DNA of 64,000 bases from Pseudomonas mandelii. GTDB lineage: Bacteria; Pseudomonadota; Gammaproteobacteria; Pseudomonadales; Pseudomonadaceae. Under the pieces are notes generated by a model. It worked only from the letters and a program-made list of their open reading frames with translations. It did no database searches and was not told the origin of the DNA. The DNA is taken from assembly GCF_900106065.1 (NCBI RefSeq), contig NZ_LT629796.1, positions 806,001 to 870,000 of the forward strand, given 5' to 3'. A program made the translations under genes and the position numbers. This document shows, one piece after another, positions 17,713-27,833 of the stretch; the first letter of the stretch is position 1; the number at the start of each line of letters is the position of its first letter.

Positions 17713-18489
17713 TTAACGTGTGATGCCGCGGGTCGAAGACTGGATGGAATCACGGAACACCGCGACTTCCGGGAACTGGTCCGAAGGTTCGGCCAATTCG
17801 GTGAGTGCCTGCTCAACCGTCAGGCCTTGGCGGTAAACCACCTTATAGGCACGACGCAGGGCGTGGATCGCGTCTTCGCTGAAACCACGACGGCGCATGC
17901 CTTCGAAGTTCATGCTACGGGCTTCGGCCGGGTTGCCGAACACCGTGACGTAGGCTGGAACGTCCTTGCCAATGGCGGTACCCATGCCGGAAAAGCTGTG
18001 GGCGCCGATGTGGCAATACTGGTGAACCAGGGTAAAGCCGGACAGGATCGCCCAGTCTTCAACGTGCACATGGCCAGCCAACGCAGTGTTGTTGACGAGG
18101 ATGCAGTGGTTACCGATGACACTGTCGTGGCCGATGTGGGCATAGGCCATGATCAGGTTGTGATCGCCCAGGGTCGTTTCCGAACGGTCCTGAACCGTGC
18201 CACGGTGAATCGTCACGCCTTCACGGATGATGTTGTGGTCACCGATGACCAGGCGGGTTTCTTCGCCTTTGTATTTCAGATCGGGCGTGTCCTCACCTAC
18301 CGAGGAAAACTGGTAGATGCGGTTGTGCTTACCGATTCGGGTCGGGCCCTTGAGAATCACATGCGGCCCGATCACTGTCCCCTCGCCGATTTCCACACCT
18401 GCGCCGACGATCGACCATGGGCCGACCTCGACACCTTCAGCCAGAACGGCCGTCGGATCGATGATTGCGCGAGGGTCAATCAAACTCAT
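17713..18489 (-). CDS. lpxA: Acyl-ACP--UDP-N-acetylglucosamine O-acyltransferase
   Basis: LpxA starts lipid A synthesis by transferring a 3-hydroxyacyl chain (3-hydroxydecanoyl in Pseudomonas) to the 3-OH of UDP-GlcNAc. The 258-residue protein is a left-handed beta helix built from hexapeptide repeats (about 5-185). It has the catalytic His in [17 protein letters not shown] (about 118-134), [15 protein letters not shown] and [19 protein letters not shown], followed by a helical C-terminal domain. The start overlaps the fabZ stop by 4 bp. Together with lpxD and lpxB it covers three of the first steps of the Raetz pathway. Confidence 0.97.
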   Translation of the reverse strand: MSLIDPRAIIDPTAVLAEGVEVGPWSIVGAGVEIGEGTVIGPHVILKGPTRIGKHNRIYQFSSVGEDTPDLKYKGEETRLVIGDHNIIREGVTIHRGTVQDRSETTLGDHNLIMAYAHIGHDSVIGNHCILVNNTALAGHVHVEDWAILSGFTLVHQYCHIGAHSFSGMGTAIGKDVPAYVTVFGNPAEARSMNFEGMRRRGFSEDAIHALRRAYKVVYRQGLTVEQALTELAEPSDQFPEVAVFRDSIQSSTRGITR

Positions 18490-18926
18490 AGTTTGCGTTC
18501 CGCGCAGATGATTTCAGCGGAGCAGACTGGCTTGCCATCGACCGAAGCCTGGCACTCGAACTTCCAGATCTGACGCTTGCAGCTGATGAAACGGGCTTCG
18601 AGGATCAATTGATCGCCTGGAGTGACGGGCTGGCGAAAACGCAGCTTGTCGGAGCCGACGAAGTAGTAGAGCGTGCCGTCGGCAGGCTTCACGTCGAGCA
18701 TTTTGAAACCAAGGATACCGGCAGCCTGAGCCATCGCTTCGATGATCAGTACGCCCGGCATGATTGGATGCGCGGGGAAGTGACCATTGAAGAACGGTTC
18801 GTTGATGCTGACATTCTTGTAGGCGCGAATGCGCTTGCCTTCCACATCCAGATCCACGACCCGATCCACCAGCAGGAACGGGTAACGGTGAGGCAGGTAT
18901 TCGCGAATCTCGTTGATGTCCATCAT
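18486..18926 (-). CDS. fabZ: 3-hydroxyacyl-ACP dehydratase FabZ
   Basis: FabZ dehydrates 3-hydroxyacyl-ACP in fatty acid elongation and so competes with LpxA and LpxD for the same substrates. The start at 18926 gives [20 protein letters not shown] and 146 residues. The hot-dog fold holds the catalytic His-Glu pair in [24 protein letters not shown] (about 45-68). The frame is open for 20 more codons upstream, but those residues are unlike the family. Upstream of the ATG the minus strand reads CTTCCCCCCGAA, so there is no normal Shine-Dalgarno. The gene overlaps lpxA and lies 108 bp after lpxD. Confidence 0.95.
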   Translation of the reverse strand: MMDINEIREYLPHRYPFLLVDRVVDLDVEGKRIRAYKNVSINEPFFNGHFPAHPIMPGVLIIEAMAQAAGILGFKMLDVKPADGTLYYFVGSDKLRFRQPVTPGDQLILEARFISCKRQIWKFECQASVDGKPVCSAEIICAERKL

Positions 18927-19034
18927 TTCGGGGGGAAGCCTATGTAAAGATTGGGAGCGCGCGACTGACGCGCACCCCTCTAGCAAATCAAGGAGGCAGT
19001 CTAGCGGCTGTGCACACTTGATATGGAAATGGTA

Positions 19035-20090
19035 TCAGCCATCTGATGAAGCATTACCGTCAGGGGTCACGTCCCCTACACGCTTTTCCAGCTGTCGCAG
19101 ACGTCGCGCGATGTCATCGAGCTGACGGATACGGGCCGCGCTTTTGCGCCATTCGGCGGCTGGTTGCATCGCCGTACCGGAAGAATAGGAACCCTTTTCG
19201 GTAATCGAATGGGTCACCATGGTCATCCCGGTGATAAAAACGTTGTCGCAAATTTCGATATGCCCCACCAGCCCAACGCCCCCGGCGAGCATGCAATGCT
19301 TGCCGATTTTGGTGCTGCCGGAGATCCCCACACACGCGGCCATGGCGGTGTGATCACCAACCTGTACGTTGTGGGCGATCTGAATCTGATTGTCGAGCTT
19401 CACACCGTTACCCAGTACGGTATCGGCCAGCGCACCGCGATCGATAGCGGTATTCACGCCAATCTCCACATCATCACCGACCAATACACCGCCGATCTGT
19501 GCGATTTTCTGCCAGACACCTTTCTCGTTGGCAAAGCCGAAGCCTTCGCCACCCAGCACGGCACCGGACTGAATCACTACCCGCTTGCCGATGCGCACGT
19601 CGTGGTACAGCGTGACCCGCGGGGCCAGCCAGCCGCCTTCGCCGACTTCGCTACGGGCACCGATGAAGCAATGCGCCCCCACGGTCACACCGGCAGCAAT
19701 ACGCGCGCCGCTTTCGATCACCGCAAAGGCACCGATGCTCGCAGCCGGATCAACCACTGCGTCCGCGGCCACTACCGCTGTCGGATGAATACCGGCCGGC
19801 GCCTTGGGCTTGGGATCGAACAGATGGGAAATACGCGCATAGGCCAGATACGGATCAGGCACCACCAGCGCATTACCGGCATAACCTTCAGCGTCAGCGG
19901 CCTTCAGCAACAGCGCTGCAGCCCGGCAGTCCGCCAGGTATTTTCGGTATTGGGGGTTTGCGAGAAAGCTCAACTGAGCTGGGCCAGCCTCTTGCAAAGT
20001 GGCTAGCCCAGTAATTTCTTTCTCCGGGTCGCCACGTAGCGTGGCGCCGAGGAACTCGGCCAACTGGCCGAGCTTTATAGTCGCTGTCAT
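19035..20090 (-). CDS. lpxD: UDP-3-O-(3-hydroxyacyl)glucosamine N-acyltransferase
   Basis: LpxD adds the second 3-hydroxyacyl chain, to the 2-amino group of UDP-3-O-acylglucosamine, in lipid A synthesis. The 351-residue protein has an N-terminal uridine-binding domain (1 to about 100, with [11 protein letters not shown]), a hexapeptide-repeat beta helix (about 105-300) and a C-terminal helix carrying the ACP contact. The catalytic His is in [20 protein letters not shown] (about 229-248). It starts 3 bp after skp and is followed by fabZ after 108 bp. Confidence 0.96.
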   Translation of the reverse strand: MTATIKLGQLAEFLGATLRGDPEKEITGLATLQEAGPAQLSFLANPQYRKYLADCRAAALLLKAADAEGYAGNALVVPDPYLAYARISHLFDPKPKAPAGIHPTAVVAADAVVDPAASIGAFAVIESGARIAAGVTVGAHCFIGARSEVGEGGWLAPRVTLYHDVRIGKRVVIQSGAVLGGEGFGFANEKGVWQKIAQIGGVLVGDDVEIGVNTAIDRGALADTVLGNGVKLDNQIQIAHNVQVGDHTAMAACVGISGSTKIGKHCMLAGGVGLVGHIEICDNVFITGMTMVTHSITEKGSYSSGTAMQPAAEWRKSAARIRQLDDIARRLRQLEKRVGDVTPDGNASSDG

Positions 20091-20093
20091 GGA

Positions 20094-20597
20094 TTACTTC
20101 AGCTGATTCATGCGCTCGATAACCTGGCGAGTGATGTCGTACTGAGGTTTGACATCAATCACTGCGCCACGCTCGAAGACCAGGTCAAAAGCACCTTTCT
20201 TGATGACTTCTTCCACAGCGCTGTCCAGTTTCGGCTTGAGCTGCTTCAGCATTTCACGGTCGGCAACGGCTTTGGCTTCGTTCAGCTCCTTGGACTGGAA
20301 CTGGAAGTCGCGGGCCTTTTGCTTGAACTCGAGCTCAAGGCGTTCACGCTCGCCTTGCTGCATCTTGTCGCCGCCAGCCATCAGACGGTCCTGGATGCCT
20401 TTGGCGCTGCTTTCCAGCGTCTTGAGCTTGGACAGTTGCGGACCAAACTTCTTCTCGGCGTCCACGGCGTATTTCTTGGCCGCGTCGGATTCCAGCAGGG
20501 CCATCTGATAGTTCAGAACGGCGATTTTCATGTCGGCAAAAGCCGGACCTGCTACCAGTACGGTCGCCAGGAGAACCAATTGAGTCAACTTACGCAC
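20094..20597 (-). CDS. skp: Periplasmic chaperone Skp/OmpH
   Basis: Skp holds unfolded outer-membrane proteins in the periplasm and delivers them to the BAM complex. The 167-residue precursor has a Sec signal peptide (MRKLTQLVLLATVLVAGPAFA, cleaved after about residue 21). It then has the family start DMKIAVLNYQMALLESDAAK and a long charged helical region (about 50-120) that forms the coiled-coil arms. The C-terminus has LVFERGAVIDVKPQYDITRQV. It lies between bamA and lpxD, its usual place. Confidence 0.94.
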   Translation of the reverse strand: MRKLTQLVLLATVLVAGPAFADMKIAVLNYQMALLESDAAKKYAVDAEKKFGPQLSKLKTLESSAKGIQDRLMAGGDKMQQGERERLELEFKQKARDFQFQSKELNEAKAVADREMLKQLKPKLDSAVEEVIKKGAFDLVFERGAVIDVKPQYDITRQVIERMNQLK

Positions 20598-20642
20598 GAT
20601 GTACTCCTACAAAATCCATTGTCGTTATTTTGGGGCAGACGC

Positions 20643-23033
20643 TTAGAACGTCTGGCCGAGAGAGAATTGGAACACTTGAGTCTCAGCGTCATCCGGTTTC
20701 TTGATCGGCATGGCCAACGCGAAGCTCAGAGGACCCAGTGCGGTGACCCAGGTCACACCCACACCGACAGAGCTCGCAACGTTGCTCAAGCTGATGTCGT
20801 TGCACTCTGTTTGAGAGGTCGAACCGACATTGGCGTTTGTCGTTTTGTCGCACTTGGAATCGAATACGTTACCCACGTCCCAGAATACCGAAGTACGCAG
20901 GGAACGCTGATCCTTGACGAATGGCAGCGGGAACAGCAACTCGACACCACCCTGGATCAGAACGTTACCACCGAACGGCAGCGGATCCTGGTCCGGGTCG
21001 GCGAGTGTACCGGCGTTACCCGTTACAGCCTGACCACGGCTAGGTGTACTGCGCGGCCCCAGGGTACTGTCCTTAAAGCCACGAACCGAGTTGAAACCAC
21101 CAGCATAGTAGTTTTCATAGAACGGCAAGCCGTCGGTCGAACCGTAACCGTCGCCGTAGCCCAGTTCGGTGTGAAGACGAACGGTGTAGTTTTCGGTGAT
21201 TGGCTGGAACAGCTGACCACGGTAATCCAGTTTAAAGAACGACAGGTCGCTACCCGGCGTCGTGGTTTCCAGAGTCAGACTCTGGGAATGGCCACGGGTC
21301 GCCAGCACACCTTTGTTCAAAGTCGACTCGGACCAACCGGCCGACGCTTTGAAGTTCAGGTAGCTGTCGCCTTCACGGTTAACGAAGTCGAAAATCTCGT
21401 CAACGGTGTACTGACCGGTCTTGATCTTGTCCTGTTGCGCGCTCAGGCCAAAGGTCAGTCGCGACGTCTCGCTGATCGGGTAGCCGACGTTGACGCCAGC
21501 ACCCAGGCTGTCTACGGCATAGCTGGCTACGTCGACATCAAGGTCTTTGTAGTCAGTGGTGCGATAGAAAGCGTTGTAGCCCAGGCTCACGCCATCTGCA
21601 GTCCAGTACGGGTCGACATAACCGAAGTTATAACGGCTCTGGTATTCACTGCGGGTCAAACCGATGCTGACCTTGTTACCGGTACCCAGGAAGTTGTTCT
21701 GGGTGATCGAACCACCGAGGATCAGACCGGCGCTCTGAGCGAAACCGACGCTGGCGGTAATGGAACCGGAAGCCTGTTCTTCAACGCTGTAGTTCACGTC
21801 AACCTGGTCGTCGACACCCGGTACAGCCGGGGTTTCGACGTTGACTTCTTTAAAGAAGCCCAGACGCTCAAGACGGGTCTTGGATTGGTCGATCAGGTAG
21901 GTCGAAGCCCAGCCGCCCTCCATCTGACGCATTTCACGGCGTAACACTTCGTCTTCGGACTTGGTATTGCCACGGAAGTTGATGCGGTTGACGTAAGCAC
22001 GCTTGCCCGGATCGACAGCAAAAGTGATGTCGACCGTGTGGTCTTCATCGTTCGGCTGAGGCACGCCGCTGACGTTGGCGAAGGTGTAACCCTCGTTACC
22101 CAGGCGACGGGTGATCAGCTCGGACGTGGTGGTCATCAGCTTGCGCGAGAACACCTGGCCTTTCTGAACCAGCAGCAGGGACTTGACCTGGTCCTCAGGG
22201 ACTTTCAGGTCGCCGCTCAGCTTGACGTCACGAACGGTGTACTTCTCGCCTTCGTTGACGTTGACGGTGATGTAGACGTGTTTCTTGTCTGGAGTAATGG
22301 ACACCTGGGTCGAAGCGATATCCATGTTGATATAGCCACGGTCCAGGTAGTAGGAGCGCAGACGCTCCAGGTCACCGGACAGTTTTTCACGGGCGTACTT
22401 ATCATCGTTCTTGAAGAACGACAGCCAGTTGGTAGTCTTCAATTCAAACAGGTCGATCAGGTCTTCGTCAGGGAAGACCGTGTTACCCACCACGTTGATG
22501 TGCTGGATTGCCGCAACGGTGCCTTCGTTGATGTTGACCTTCAGGCCGACGCGGTTACGCGGCTGCGGCACCACTTCGGTGTCGACGGTGGCGGAGTAGC
22601 GACCCTGGGCGACATATTGGCGCTGCAGTTCGTTACGTACACCTTCGAGGGTGGCACGCTGGAAGATCTCGCCTTCGGCCAGACCGGATTGTTTGAGTCC
22701 CTTCATCAGGTCTTCAGTAGAGATCGCCTTGTTACCTTCGATCTCGATACTGGCGACTGACGGGCGCTCGACTACCGTGATGACAAGGACGTTGCCATCG
22801 CGGCCCAGCTGGATATCTTGAAAGAACCCGGTTTTGAACAGCGCACGAGTGGATTCCACCAGGCGACGATCATCCGCCTGTTCACCGACGTTTAACGGCA
22901 AAGCACCAAAGACGCTACCCGCGGAGACCCGCTGGAGGCCATTGACGCGAATATCAGAGATAGTGAAGGACTCGGCGTGAACTTCGGCGATCATCAATAC
23001 GGTGAGAACCGCAGTTAGCAGCAGACGTTTCAT
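20643..23033 (-). CDS. bamA: Outer membrane protein assembly factor BamA
   Basis: BamA is the Omp85-family core of the BAM complex, which folds beta-barrel proteins into the outer membrane. The ATG at 23033 gives MKRLLLTAVLTVLMIAEVHA as a signal peptide and 796 residues; nine upstream codons are open but not signal-like. Five POTRA repeats fill about residues 22-420, beginning SFTISDIRVNGLQRVSAG. They are followed by a 16-strand barrel with the conserved GFNSVRGFKDSTLGPR (about 640-655) and a C-terminal Phe, the usual barrel sorting signal. It is placed between rseP and skp. Confidence 0.97.
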   Translation of the reverse strand: MKRLLLTAVLTVLMIAEVHAESFTISDIRVNGLQRVSAGSVFGALPLNVGEQADDRRLVESTRALFKTGFFQDIQLGRDGNVLVITVVERPSVASIEIEGNKAISTEDLMKGLKQSGLAEGEIFQRATLEGVRNELQRQYVAQGRYSATVDTEVVPQPRNRVGLKVNINEGTVAAIQHINVVGNTVFPDEDLIDLFELKTTNWLSFFKNDDKYAREKLSGDLERLRSYYLDRGYINMDIASTQVSITPDKKHVYITVNVNEGEKYTVRDVKLSGDLKVPEDQVKSLLLVQKGQVFSRKLMTTTSELITRRLGNEGYTFANVSGVPQPNDEDHTVDITFAVDPGKRAYVNRINFRGNTKSEDEVLRREMRQMEGGWASTYLIDQSKTRLERLGFFKEVNVETPAVPGVDDQVDVNYSVEEQASGSITASVGFAQSAGLILGGSITQNNFLGTGNKVSIGLTRSEYQSRYNFGYVDPYWTADGVSLGYNAFYRTTDYKDLDVDVASYAVDSLGAGVNVGYPISETSRLTFGLSAQQDKIKTGQYTVDEIFDFVNREGDSYLNFKASAGWSESTLNKGVLATRGHSQSLTLETTTPGSDLSFFKLDYRGQLFQPITENYTVRLHTELGYGDGYGSTDGLPFYENYYAGGFNSVRGFKDSTLGPRSTPSRGQAVTGNAGTLADPDQDPLPFGGNVLIQGGVELLFPLPFVKDQRSLRTSVFWDVGNVFDSKCDKTTNANVGSTSQTECNDISLSNVASSVGVGVTWVTALGPLSFALAMPIKKPDDAETQVFQFSLGQTF

Positions 23034-23068
23034 GAAGTCCTTTCTTATTCCAACTGGCAATAAACAAA

Positions 23069-23087
23069 CTGCCGCAAAATGCGGCAG
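23069..23087 (-). terminator. Hairpin between rseP and bamA
   Basis: CTGCCGC and GCGGCAG form a perfect 7-bp stem around AAAAT, followed on the minus strand by TTTGTTTATT. It lies 21 bp after the rseP stop and 36 bp before the bamA start. It probably attenuates readthrough rather than ending the operon. Confidence 0.6.
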
Positions 23088-23107
23088 ATTCGCAATTCAG
23101 CGAAGTG

Positions 23108-24460
23108 TTACAGACGGCCCAAATCATTGACCAGAGCAAGCAACATCACCCCGACCACCAAACTGATACCGATCTGTATCCCCCAACCCTGCACCCGATC
23201 CGACAAGGGACGACCACGCGCCCACTCGATCAGATAAAACAACAAATGTCCCCCATCCAGTACAGGAATGGGCAACAAATTCAGAACCCCCAGGCTAATA
23301 CTCAGATAAGCAAGGAAATTCAGGAAATCAGCGACACCCGACTGGGCAGAAGCGCCCGCCACTTTAGCAATGGTTATCGGTCCACTCAAGTTTTTTACCG
23401 AGAGCTCGCCGAACAACATTTTCTTGAGCGAATCGAGGGTCAGCACGCTCATGGTCCAGGTGCGTCGTGCACCCTCGCCAATTGCGGCCACGGGGCCATA
23501 ACTGACCTCGCGAATCATCTCTGGTGGCCAATCGACCGCTTTCACCCCCGCGCCCAGATAACCGGTGGGCGCCTTGCTTTCGCCGCGAGCGGCCAAGGTC
23601 ACAGGGACATCGATTTGAGCACCATCACGCTCAACGCGCAGCATGATTTTGGTATCCGGATGCATACGGACCGTGTCGACCACCTGCTGCCAGTCATCAA
23701 GTGACTTGCCATCAAGTGCCAACAACCGATCACCGGTCTTCAGGCCCGCTGCCTGTGCCGGCCCTTTCGAATCAAGTTCAGCCAGGACGGGCGGCAACGC
23801 CGGACGCCAAGGGCGAATACCCAGCGAACGAATCGGATCCGGTTCGTCAGCACCCTTGAGCCATTTATCCAGCATCAGCTCACGGGGTGAATCCGCCGTG
23901 GAGCCCTGCTCACGCACCAGCAATTGAATAGAACCGCTCTCGCCAAGACGACGGATCAGCTGCAGATTCACTGCGGCCCAGCCAGAAGTTGGCTCGCCAT
24001 CGATGGCAATAATTTCCTGACCAGCACCCAGACCGGCCTTGGCGGCGATACTGCCGGACTCGACCGCACCGATGACCGGCCGCACCTGCTCGCTGCCGAG
24101 CATGGCCAATACCCAGAAAAAAGCCATTGCCAATAAAAAGTTGGCGATCGGTCCGGCAGCCACGATAGCAATGCGCTGGCGGACCGATTTGCGATTGAAG
24201 GATTGATCGAGCTGATCGGCTGGCACATCACCTTCGCGCTCGTCGAGCATCTTCACGTAGCCGCCCAACGGAATGGCAGCCACCACGAACTCTGTGCCTT
24301 TCTTGTCGTGCCAGCGCAGCAGCGGCATGCCGAAGCCTACGGAGAAACGCAGCACTTTGACCCCACAGCGACGTGCGACCCAGAAATGGCCAAACTCGTG
24401 GAAGGTGACCAGCACGCCCAGTGCAACCAGGGTGCCGACAATCATATAGAGCGCGCTCAT
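23108..24460 (-). CDS. rseP: RIP metalloprotease RseP
   Basis: RseP is the inner-membrane site-2 protease that cuts anti-sigma factor MucA/RseA during envelope stress and also clears signal-peptide remnants. The 450-residue protein has the zinc motif HEFGHF at about 21-26 in the first membrane helix, and further helices near 97-117 and at the C-terminus. Two PDZ domains lie in the periplasmic loop (about 120-300), and LPIPVLDGGHLLFYLIEW carries the third zinc ligand, Asp. In Pseudomonas this protein is often called MucP. It lies between dxr and bamA. Confidence 0.96.
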   Translation of the reverse strand: MSALYMIVGTLVALGVLVTFHEFGHFWVARRCGVKVLRFSVGFGMPLLRWHDKKGTEFVVAAIPLGGYVKMLDEREGDVPADQLDQSFNRKSVRQRIAIVAAGPIANFLLAMAFFWVLAMLGSEQVRPVIGAVESGSIAAKAGLGAGQEIIAIDGEPTSGWAAVNLQLIRRLGESGSIQLLVREQGSTADSPRELMLDKWLKGADEPDPIRSLGIRPWRPALPPVLAELDSKGPAQAAGLKTGDRLLALDGKSLDDWQQVVDTVRMHPDTKIMLRVERDGAQIDVPVTLAARGESKAPTGYLGAGVKAVDWPPEMIREVSYGPVAAIGEGARRTWTMSVLTLDSLKKMLFGELSVKNLSGPITIAKVAGASAQSGVADFLNFLAYLSISLGVLNLLPIPVLDGGHLLFYLIEWARGRPLSDRVQGWGIQIGISLVVGVMLLALVNDLGRL

Positions 24461-24513
24461 CTACTTTCTCCGCAATCCTGTCCAATGCCGCATGGGTCAA
24501 CGTATTGCAGCAC

Positions 24514-25704
24514 TTACCGCCCGTGACGACTCAACCATTGTTCGGCGAGTACCCGCGCTTTCGCGTCGGCGGTAAACACCGCCTCGAGATCATCCACCGC
24601 AACGACCGGCTCAAGGTTTAACACTTCCTCGATGATACTCGCGATTTCCGGGTAGCGAACCCGCTCGTCGAGAAACGCCGCGACAGCCACTTCATTCGCC
24701 GCATTGAGCATGGCCGGCGCGCTATTGCCGGCTTCGGCAGCCTGACGCGCAAGGCGCAGGCAAGGGAAACGCTCTTCATCGGGCGCCTGGAAGTCCAGTC
24801 GCGCGATGGCAAACAGATCCAGTGGCGCCACACCAGAATCGATGCGCTCTGGCCAGGCCAGGGCGTTGGCGATCGGCGTGCGCATGTCAGGATTGCCCAA
24901 CTGGGCCAGTACCGAGCCATCGATATAGTCGACCAGCGAATGAATCACGCTCTGAGGATGAATCACCACTTCGACCTGGGATGGCTTGGCGTCGAACAGC
25001 CAGCAGGCCTCGATCAACTCGAGCCCTTTGTTCATCATGCTGGCCGAATCAACCGAAATCTTACGCCCCATGGACCAGTTCGGATGAGCGCACGCTTGCT
25101 CAGGGGAAACATGCACCAGTTCGGCCATCGGTGTCTGTCGGAACGGACCACCAGAAGCTGTCAGCAGAATCCGACGCACGCCCACCGCGCCAAGTCCGCG
25201 GGCGAAATCCTGCGGCATGCATTGAAAAATCGCGTTGTGCTCGCTGTCGATCGGCAGCAGCACTGAACCGCTTTTGCGCACGGCCTGCATGAACAGCGCA
25301 CCCGACATGACCAGCGCTTCTTTGTTGGCCAGCAGAATCTTCTTGCCCGCTTCGACGGCCGCCAGGGTCGGACGCAAGCCCGCCGCGCCGACGATGGCCG
25401 CCATGACCGCATCGACCTCAGGGTCGGAAGCCACCTGACACAGCCCCTCCTCCCCAACCAGCACGCGGGTCGAGAGGCCTGCGGCGCGCAAGTCGACCTG
25501 CAAGGCTCGGGCTGCGCCCGCTTCCGGCACGACGGCAAACTGCGGCGTATGACGCACGCACAAAGCCAGCAGCTCACTCAGGCGAGTAAAACCGCTCAAG
25601 GCGAACACCTGATAACGCTCGGGATGGCGAGCGATCACGTCCAGGGTGCTCAGACCGATGGAGCCGGTCGCCCCCAGAACGGTAATTTGTTGTGGGCGGT
25701 TCAC
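24514..25704 (-). CDS. dxr: 1-deoxy-D-xylulose 5-phosphate reductoisomerase
   Basis: Dxr (IspC) rearranges and reduces deoxyxylulose 5-phosphate to MEP with NADPH, the first committed MEP step and the fosmidomycin target. I chose the GTG at 25704, which overlaps the cdsA stop (GTGA at 25701-25704) and gives 396 residues, the family length. A longer frame starts at another GTG (25719). The N-terminus [23 protein letters not shown] holds the NADPH-binding GATGSIG. Also present are [22 protein letters not shown], the metal-binding TASGGPFR and [20 protein letters not shown]. Confidence 0.95.
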   Translation of the reverse strand: MNRPQQITVLGATGSIGLSTLDVIARHPERYQVFALSGFTRLSELLALCVRHTPQFAVVPEAGAARALQVDLRAAGLSTRVLVGEEGLCQVASDPEVDAVMAAIVGAAGLRPTLAAVEAGKKILLANKEALVMSGALFMQAVRKSGSVLLPIDSEHNAIFQCMPQDFARGLGAVGVRRILLTASGGPFRQTPMAELVHVSPEQACAHPNWSMGRKISVDSASMMNKGLELIEACWLFDAKPSQVEVVIHPQSVIHSLVDYIDGSVLAQLGNPDMRTPIANALAWPERIDSGVAPLDLFAIARLDFQAPDEERFPCLRLARQAAEAGNSAPAMLNAANEVAVAAFLDERVRYPEIASIIEEVLNLEPVVAVDDLEAVFTADAKARVLAEQWLSRHGR

Positions 25705-26507
25705 GGTGCAGCCATCCACAACAACACGGCAAAGACCGGGATCGCGGCCGTCAGGCTGTCGATGCGATCCAGCACCCCGCCGTGGCCCGGCAGCAAGTTA
25801 CTGCTGTCCTTGATCCCCGATTGACGCTTGAACATGCTCTCGGTGAGGTCGCCCACGACCGAGATGAAAACGATCACTGCCGCACCGATCAGGCCCATCA
25901 GCATTTGCACGAAACTCCAGTCGCGCACAAAACCAACGATCGCCGTGATCACCAGACTCAACAGCAAGCCGCCGTACACGCCTTCCCAGCTCTTGCCAGG
26001 ACTGACCTGCGGCGCCAGCTTGCGCTTGCCAAAGGCCCGGCCGGAAAAATACGCGCCGATATCGGCACCCCAGACCAGGACCATCACCGCCATGATCAAC
26101 CAGTTACCCAAAGGTTGCTGCTTGATCTGGACCAGACCCTGCCAGGCCGGCAGCAGGATCAGCAAACCGATCACCAGCTTGCAGGCGGCGCTGGACCAGT
26201 GCTCGCTGGAACGCGGGTAGGTCAGCACCAGATACGTCGCCACACCCCACCAGAGCACCGAAGCGCCCAATACCCAGGGCGCGAGCCCCGGCAGGATGTG
26301 CATGACAAATAACATCAAGGCGACCACAACCGCGTAGGCCACGCGAATCGGCTGGGCGCTGAAGCCTGCCAGGCGAGCCCACTCCCACGCGCCGAGGGTC
26401 ACGACCAGCCCGATGAACAGCGCAAAGCCTGTGCCTTCGAGCAGGAAAAATCCGCACAAAGCGATCGGCAGCAGGATCAGCGCGGTGATGATTCGTTGTT
26501 TGAGCAT
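25701..26507 (-). CDS. cdsA: Phosphatidate cytidylyltransferase
   Basis: CdsA makes CDP-diacylglycerol, the branch point of phospholipid synthesis, from phosphatidate and CTP at the inner membrane. The 268-residue protein has about eight hydrophobic segments, starting with [20 protein letters not shown]. Its C-terminal signature [37 protein letters not shown] (about 216-252) carries the conserved acid residues. It abuts uppS: the ATG begins at the last base of the uppS stop region (shared position 26507). The downstream dxr start overlaps its stop. Confidence 0.96.
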   Translation of the reverse strand: MLKQRIITALILLPIALCGFFLLEGTGFALFIGLVVTLGAWEWARLAGFSAQPIRVAYAVVVALMLFVMHILPGLAPWVLGASVLWWGVATYLVLTYPRSSEHWSSAACKLVIGLLILLPAWQGLVQIKQQPLGNWLIMAVMVLVWGADIGAYFSGRAFGKRKLAPQVSPGKSWEGVYGGLLLSLVITAIVGFVRDWSFVQMLMGLIGAAVIVFISVVGDLTESMFKRQSGIKDSSNLLPGHGGVLDRIDSLTAAIPVFAVLLWMAAP

Positions 26508-27262
26508 TAAACCCGGGCTCCAGCCTCGACCTGCTCGCTCGTTTTACCGAAGCGGCGCTGGCGAGAAGCGAAATCGGCCAGCGCGTTACGCATGGCGTCG
26601 TGTTTGAAGTCCGGCCAGAACAGGTCGGAGAAGTACAACTCGGCATAGGCCAGTTGCCAGAGCAGGAAGTTACTGATGCGGTGCTCGCCACCGGTGCGGA
26701 TGCACAAGTCTGGCAACGGCAGATCGCCGGTGGCCAGACAGGTCTGCAACAGCTCCGGAGTGATGTCCTCAGGACGCAGGTGCCCGGCCTGAACCTCCCG
26801 CGCCAGACGCTGCGCGGCTTGCGCGATGTCCCACTGGCCGCCGTAGTTGGCGGCAATCTGCAGGACAAAGCGGTTGGCACCAGCAGTCATCGCCTCGGCT
26901 TCACGCATAGCCACTTGAAGCTCGGGATGAAAGCGCGAACGATCACCGATGATGCGCAGACTGATGTTGTTGTCATTGAGGCGCTTGGCCTCTCGACGCA
27001 ACGCCTTGAAGAACAGATCCATCAAGGCACTGACTTCATCGGCCGGGCGCTGCCAGTTCTCACTGGAGAAGGCGAACAGGGTCAATACCTCGACCCCGGC
27101 CTCGGCACACACCTCAATCACTGCGCGAACTGCATCCACGCCCGCTTTATGCCCGGCGACACCCGGCATAAAGCGTTTTTTCGCCCAGCGATTATTACCA
27201 TCCATGATGATCGCGACATGGCGCGGCACCGCGGACGGCGCAGTCTGCTTAGTCTTTTCCAT
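26507..27262 (-). CDS. uppS: Isoprenyl transferase (undecaprenyl pyrophosphate synthase)
   Basis: UppS condenses eight isopentenyl units with farnesyl pyrophosphate to make undecaprenyl pyrophosphate, the lipid carrier for peptidoglycan and O-antigen. The 251-residue cis-prenyltransferase has the catalytic Asp in HVAIIMDGNNRWAKKR (about 15-30), GHKAGVDAVR, TLFAFSSENWQRP (about 71-83) and the C-terminal RTGGEHRISNFLLWQLAYAE with FWPDF. The substrate comes from the MEP pathway, to which the neighbouring dxr belongs. It lies 13 bp after frr. Confidence 0.97.
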   Translation of the reverse strand: MEKTKQTAPSAVPRHVAIIMDGNNRWAKKRFMPGVAGHKAGVDAVRAVIEVCAEAGVEVLTLFAFSSENWQRPADEVSALMDLFFKALRREAKRLNDNNISLRIIGDRSRFHPELQVAMREAEAMTAGANRFVLQIAANYGGQWDIAQAAQRLAREVQAGHLRPEDITPELLQTCLATGDLPLPDLCIRTGGEHRISNFLLWQLAYAELYFSDLFWPDFKHDAMRNALADFASRQRRFGKTSEQVEAGARV

Positions 27263-27275
27263 GAAAACGCGACCC

Positions 27276-27833
27276 TTATACGGCCATCAGGTCTTTTTCT
27301 TTCTGTGCCAGATGCGCGTCGATTTCAGCCACATACTTCTTGGTCAAATCGTCGATCTCGCCAGTGGCGCGACGCTCTTCGTCTTCGCTGATTTCTTTTT
27401 CCTTGACCAGATCCTTCAGCGAGCTGTTGGCATCGCGACGGATGTTGCGCACGGCAACACGGGCATCTTCAGCGACGTCACGAGCCTGCTTGGTGAAGCC
27501 CTTGCGGGTTTCTTCGGTCAGGGCCGGCATGGAGATCAGCAACAACTCGCCCAGGTTGGTCGGGTTGAGGTTCAGACCCGCACTACCGATGGCCTTGTCG
27601 ACGGCACCCAGCATGTTGCGCTCAAAGGCCACGACTTGCAGGGTACGGGCGTCTTTGACGGTGATGTTCGCCACCTGCTTGATCGGGGTGTCGGAACCGT
27701 AATACGGCACCATCACGCCTTCAAGAATGCTTGGGTGCGCCTGGCCGGTACGAATACGGCCGAAGTTGTGCAGCAGCGATTCCACGGATTTTTTCATGCG
27801 CTCTTGAGCGTCTTTCTTGATTTCATTGATCAT
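27276..27833 (-). CDS. frr: Ribosome recycling factor
   Basis: RRF, with EF-G, splits post-termination ribosomes. The 185-residue protein is the family length, begins [20 protein letters not shown] and contains [21 protein letters not shown] (about 28-48), [13 protein letters not shown] and the C-terminal [23 protein letters not shown]. Its ATG overlaps the pyrH stop by 4 bp (27830-27833). Confidence 0.97.
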   Translation of the reverse strand: MINEIKKDAQERMKKSVESLLHNFGRIRTGQAHPSILEGVMVPYYGSDTPIKQVANITVKDARTLQVVAFERNMLGAVDKAIGSAGLNLNPTNLGELLLISMPALTEETRKGFTKQARDVAEDARVAVRNIRRDANSSLKDLVKEKEISEDEERRATGEIDDLTKKYVAEIDAHLAQKEKDLMAV

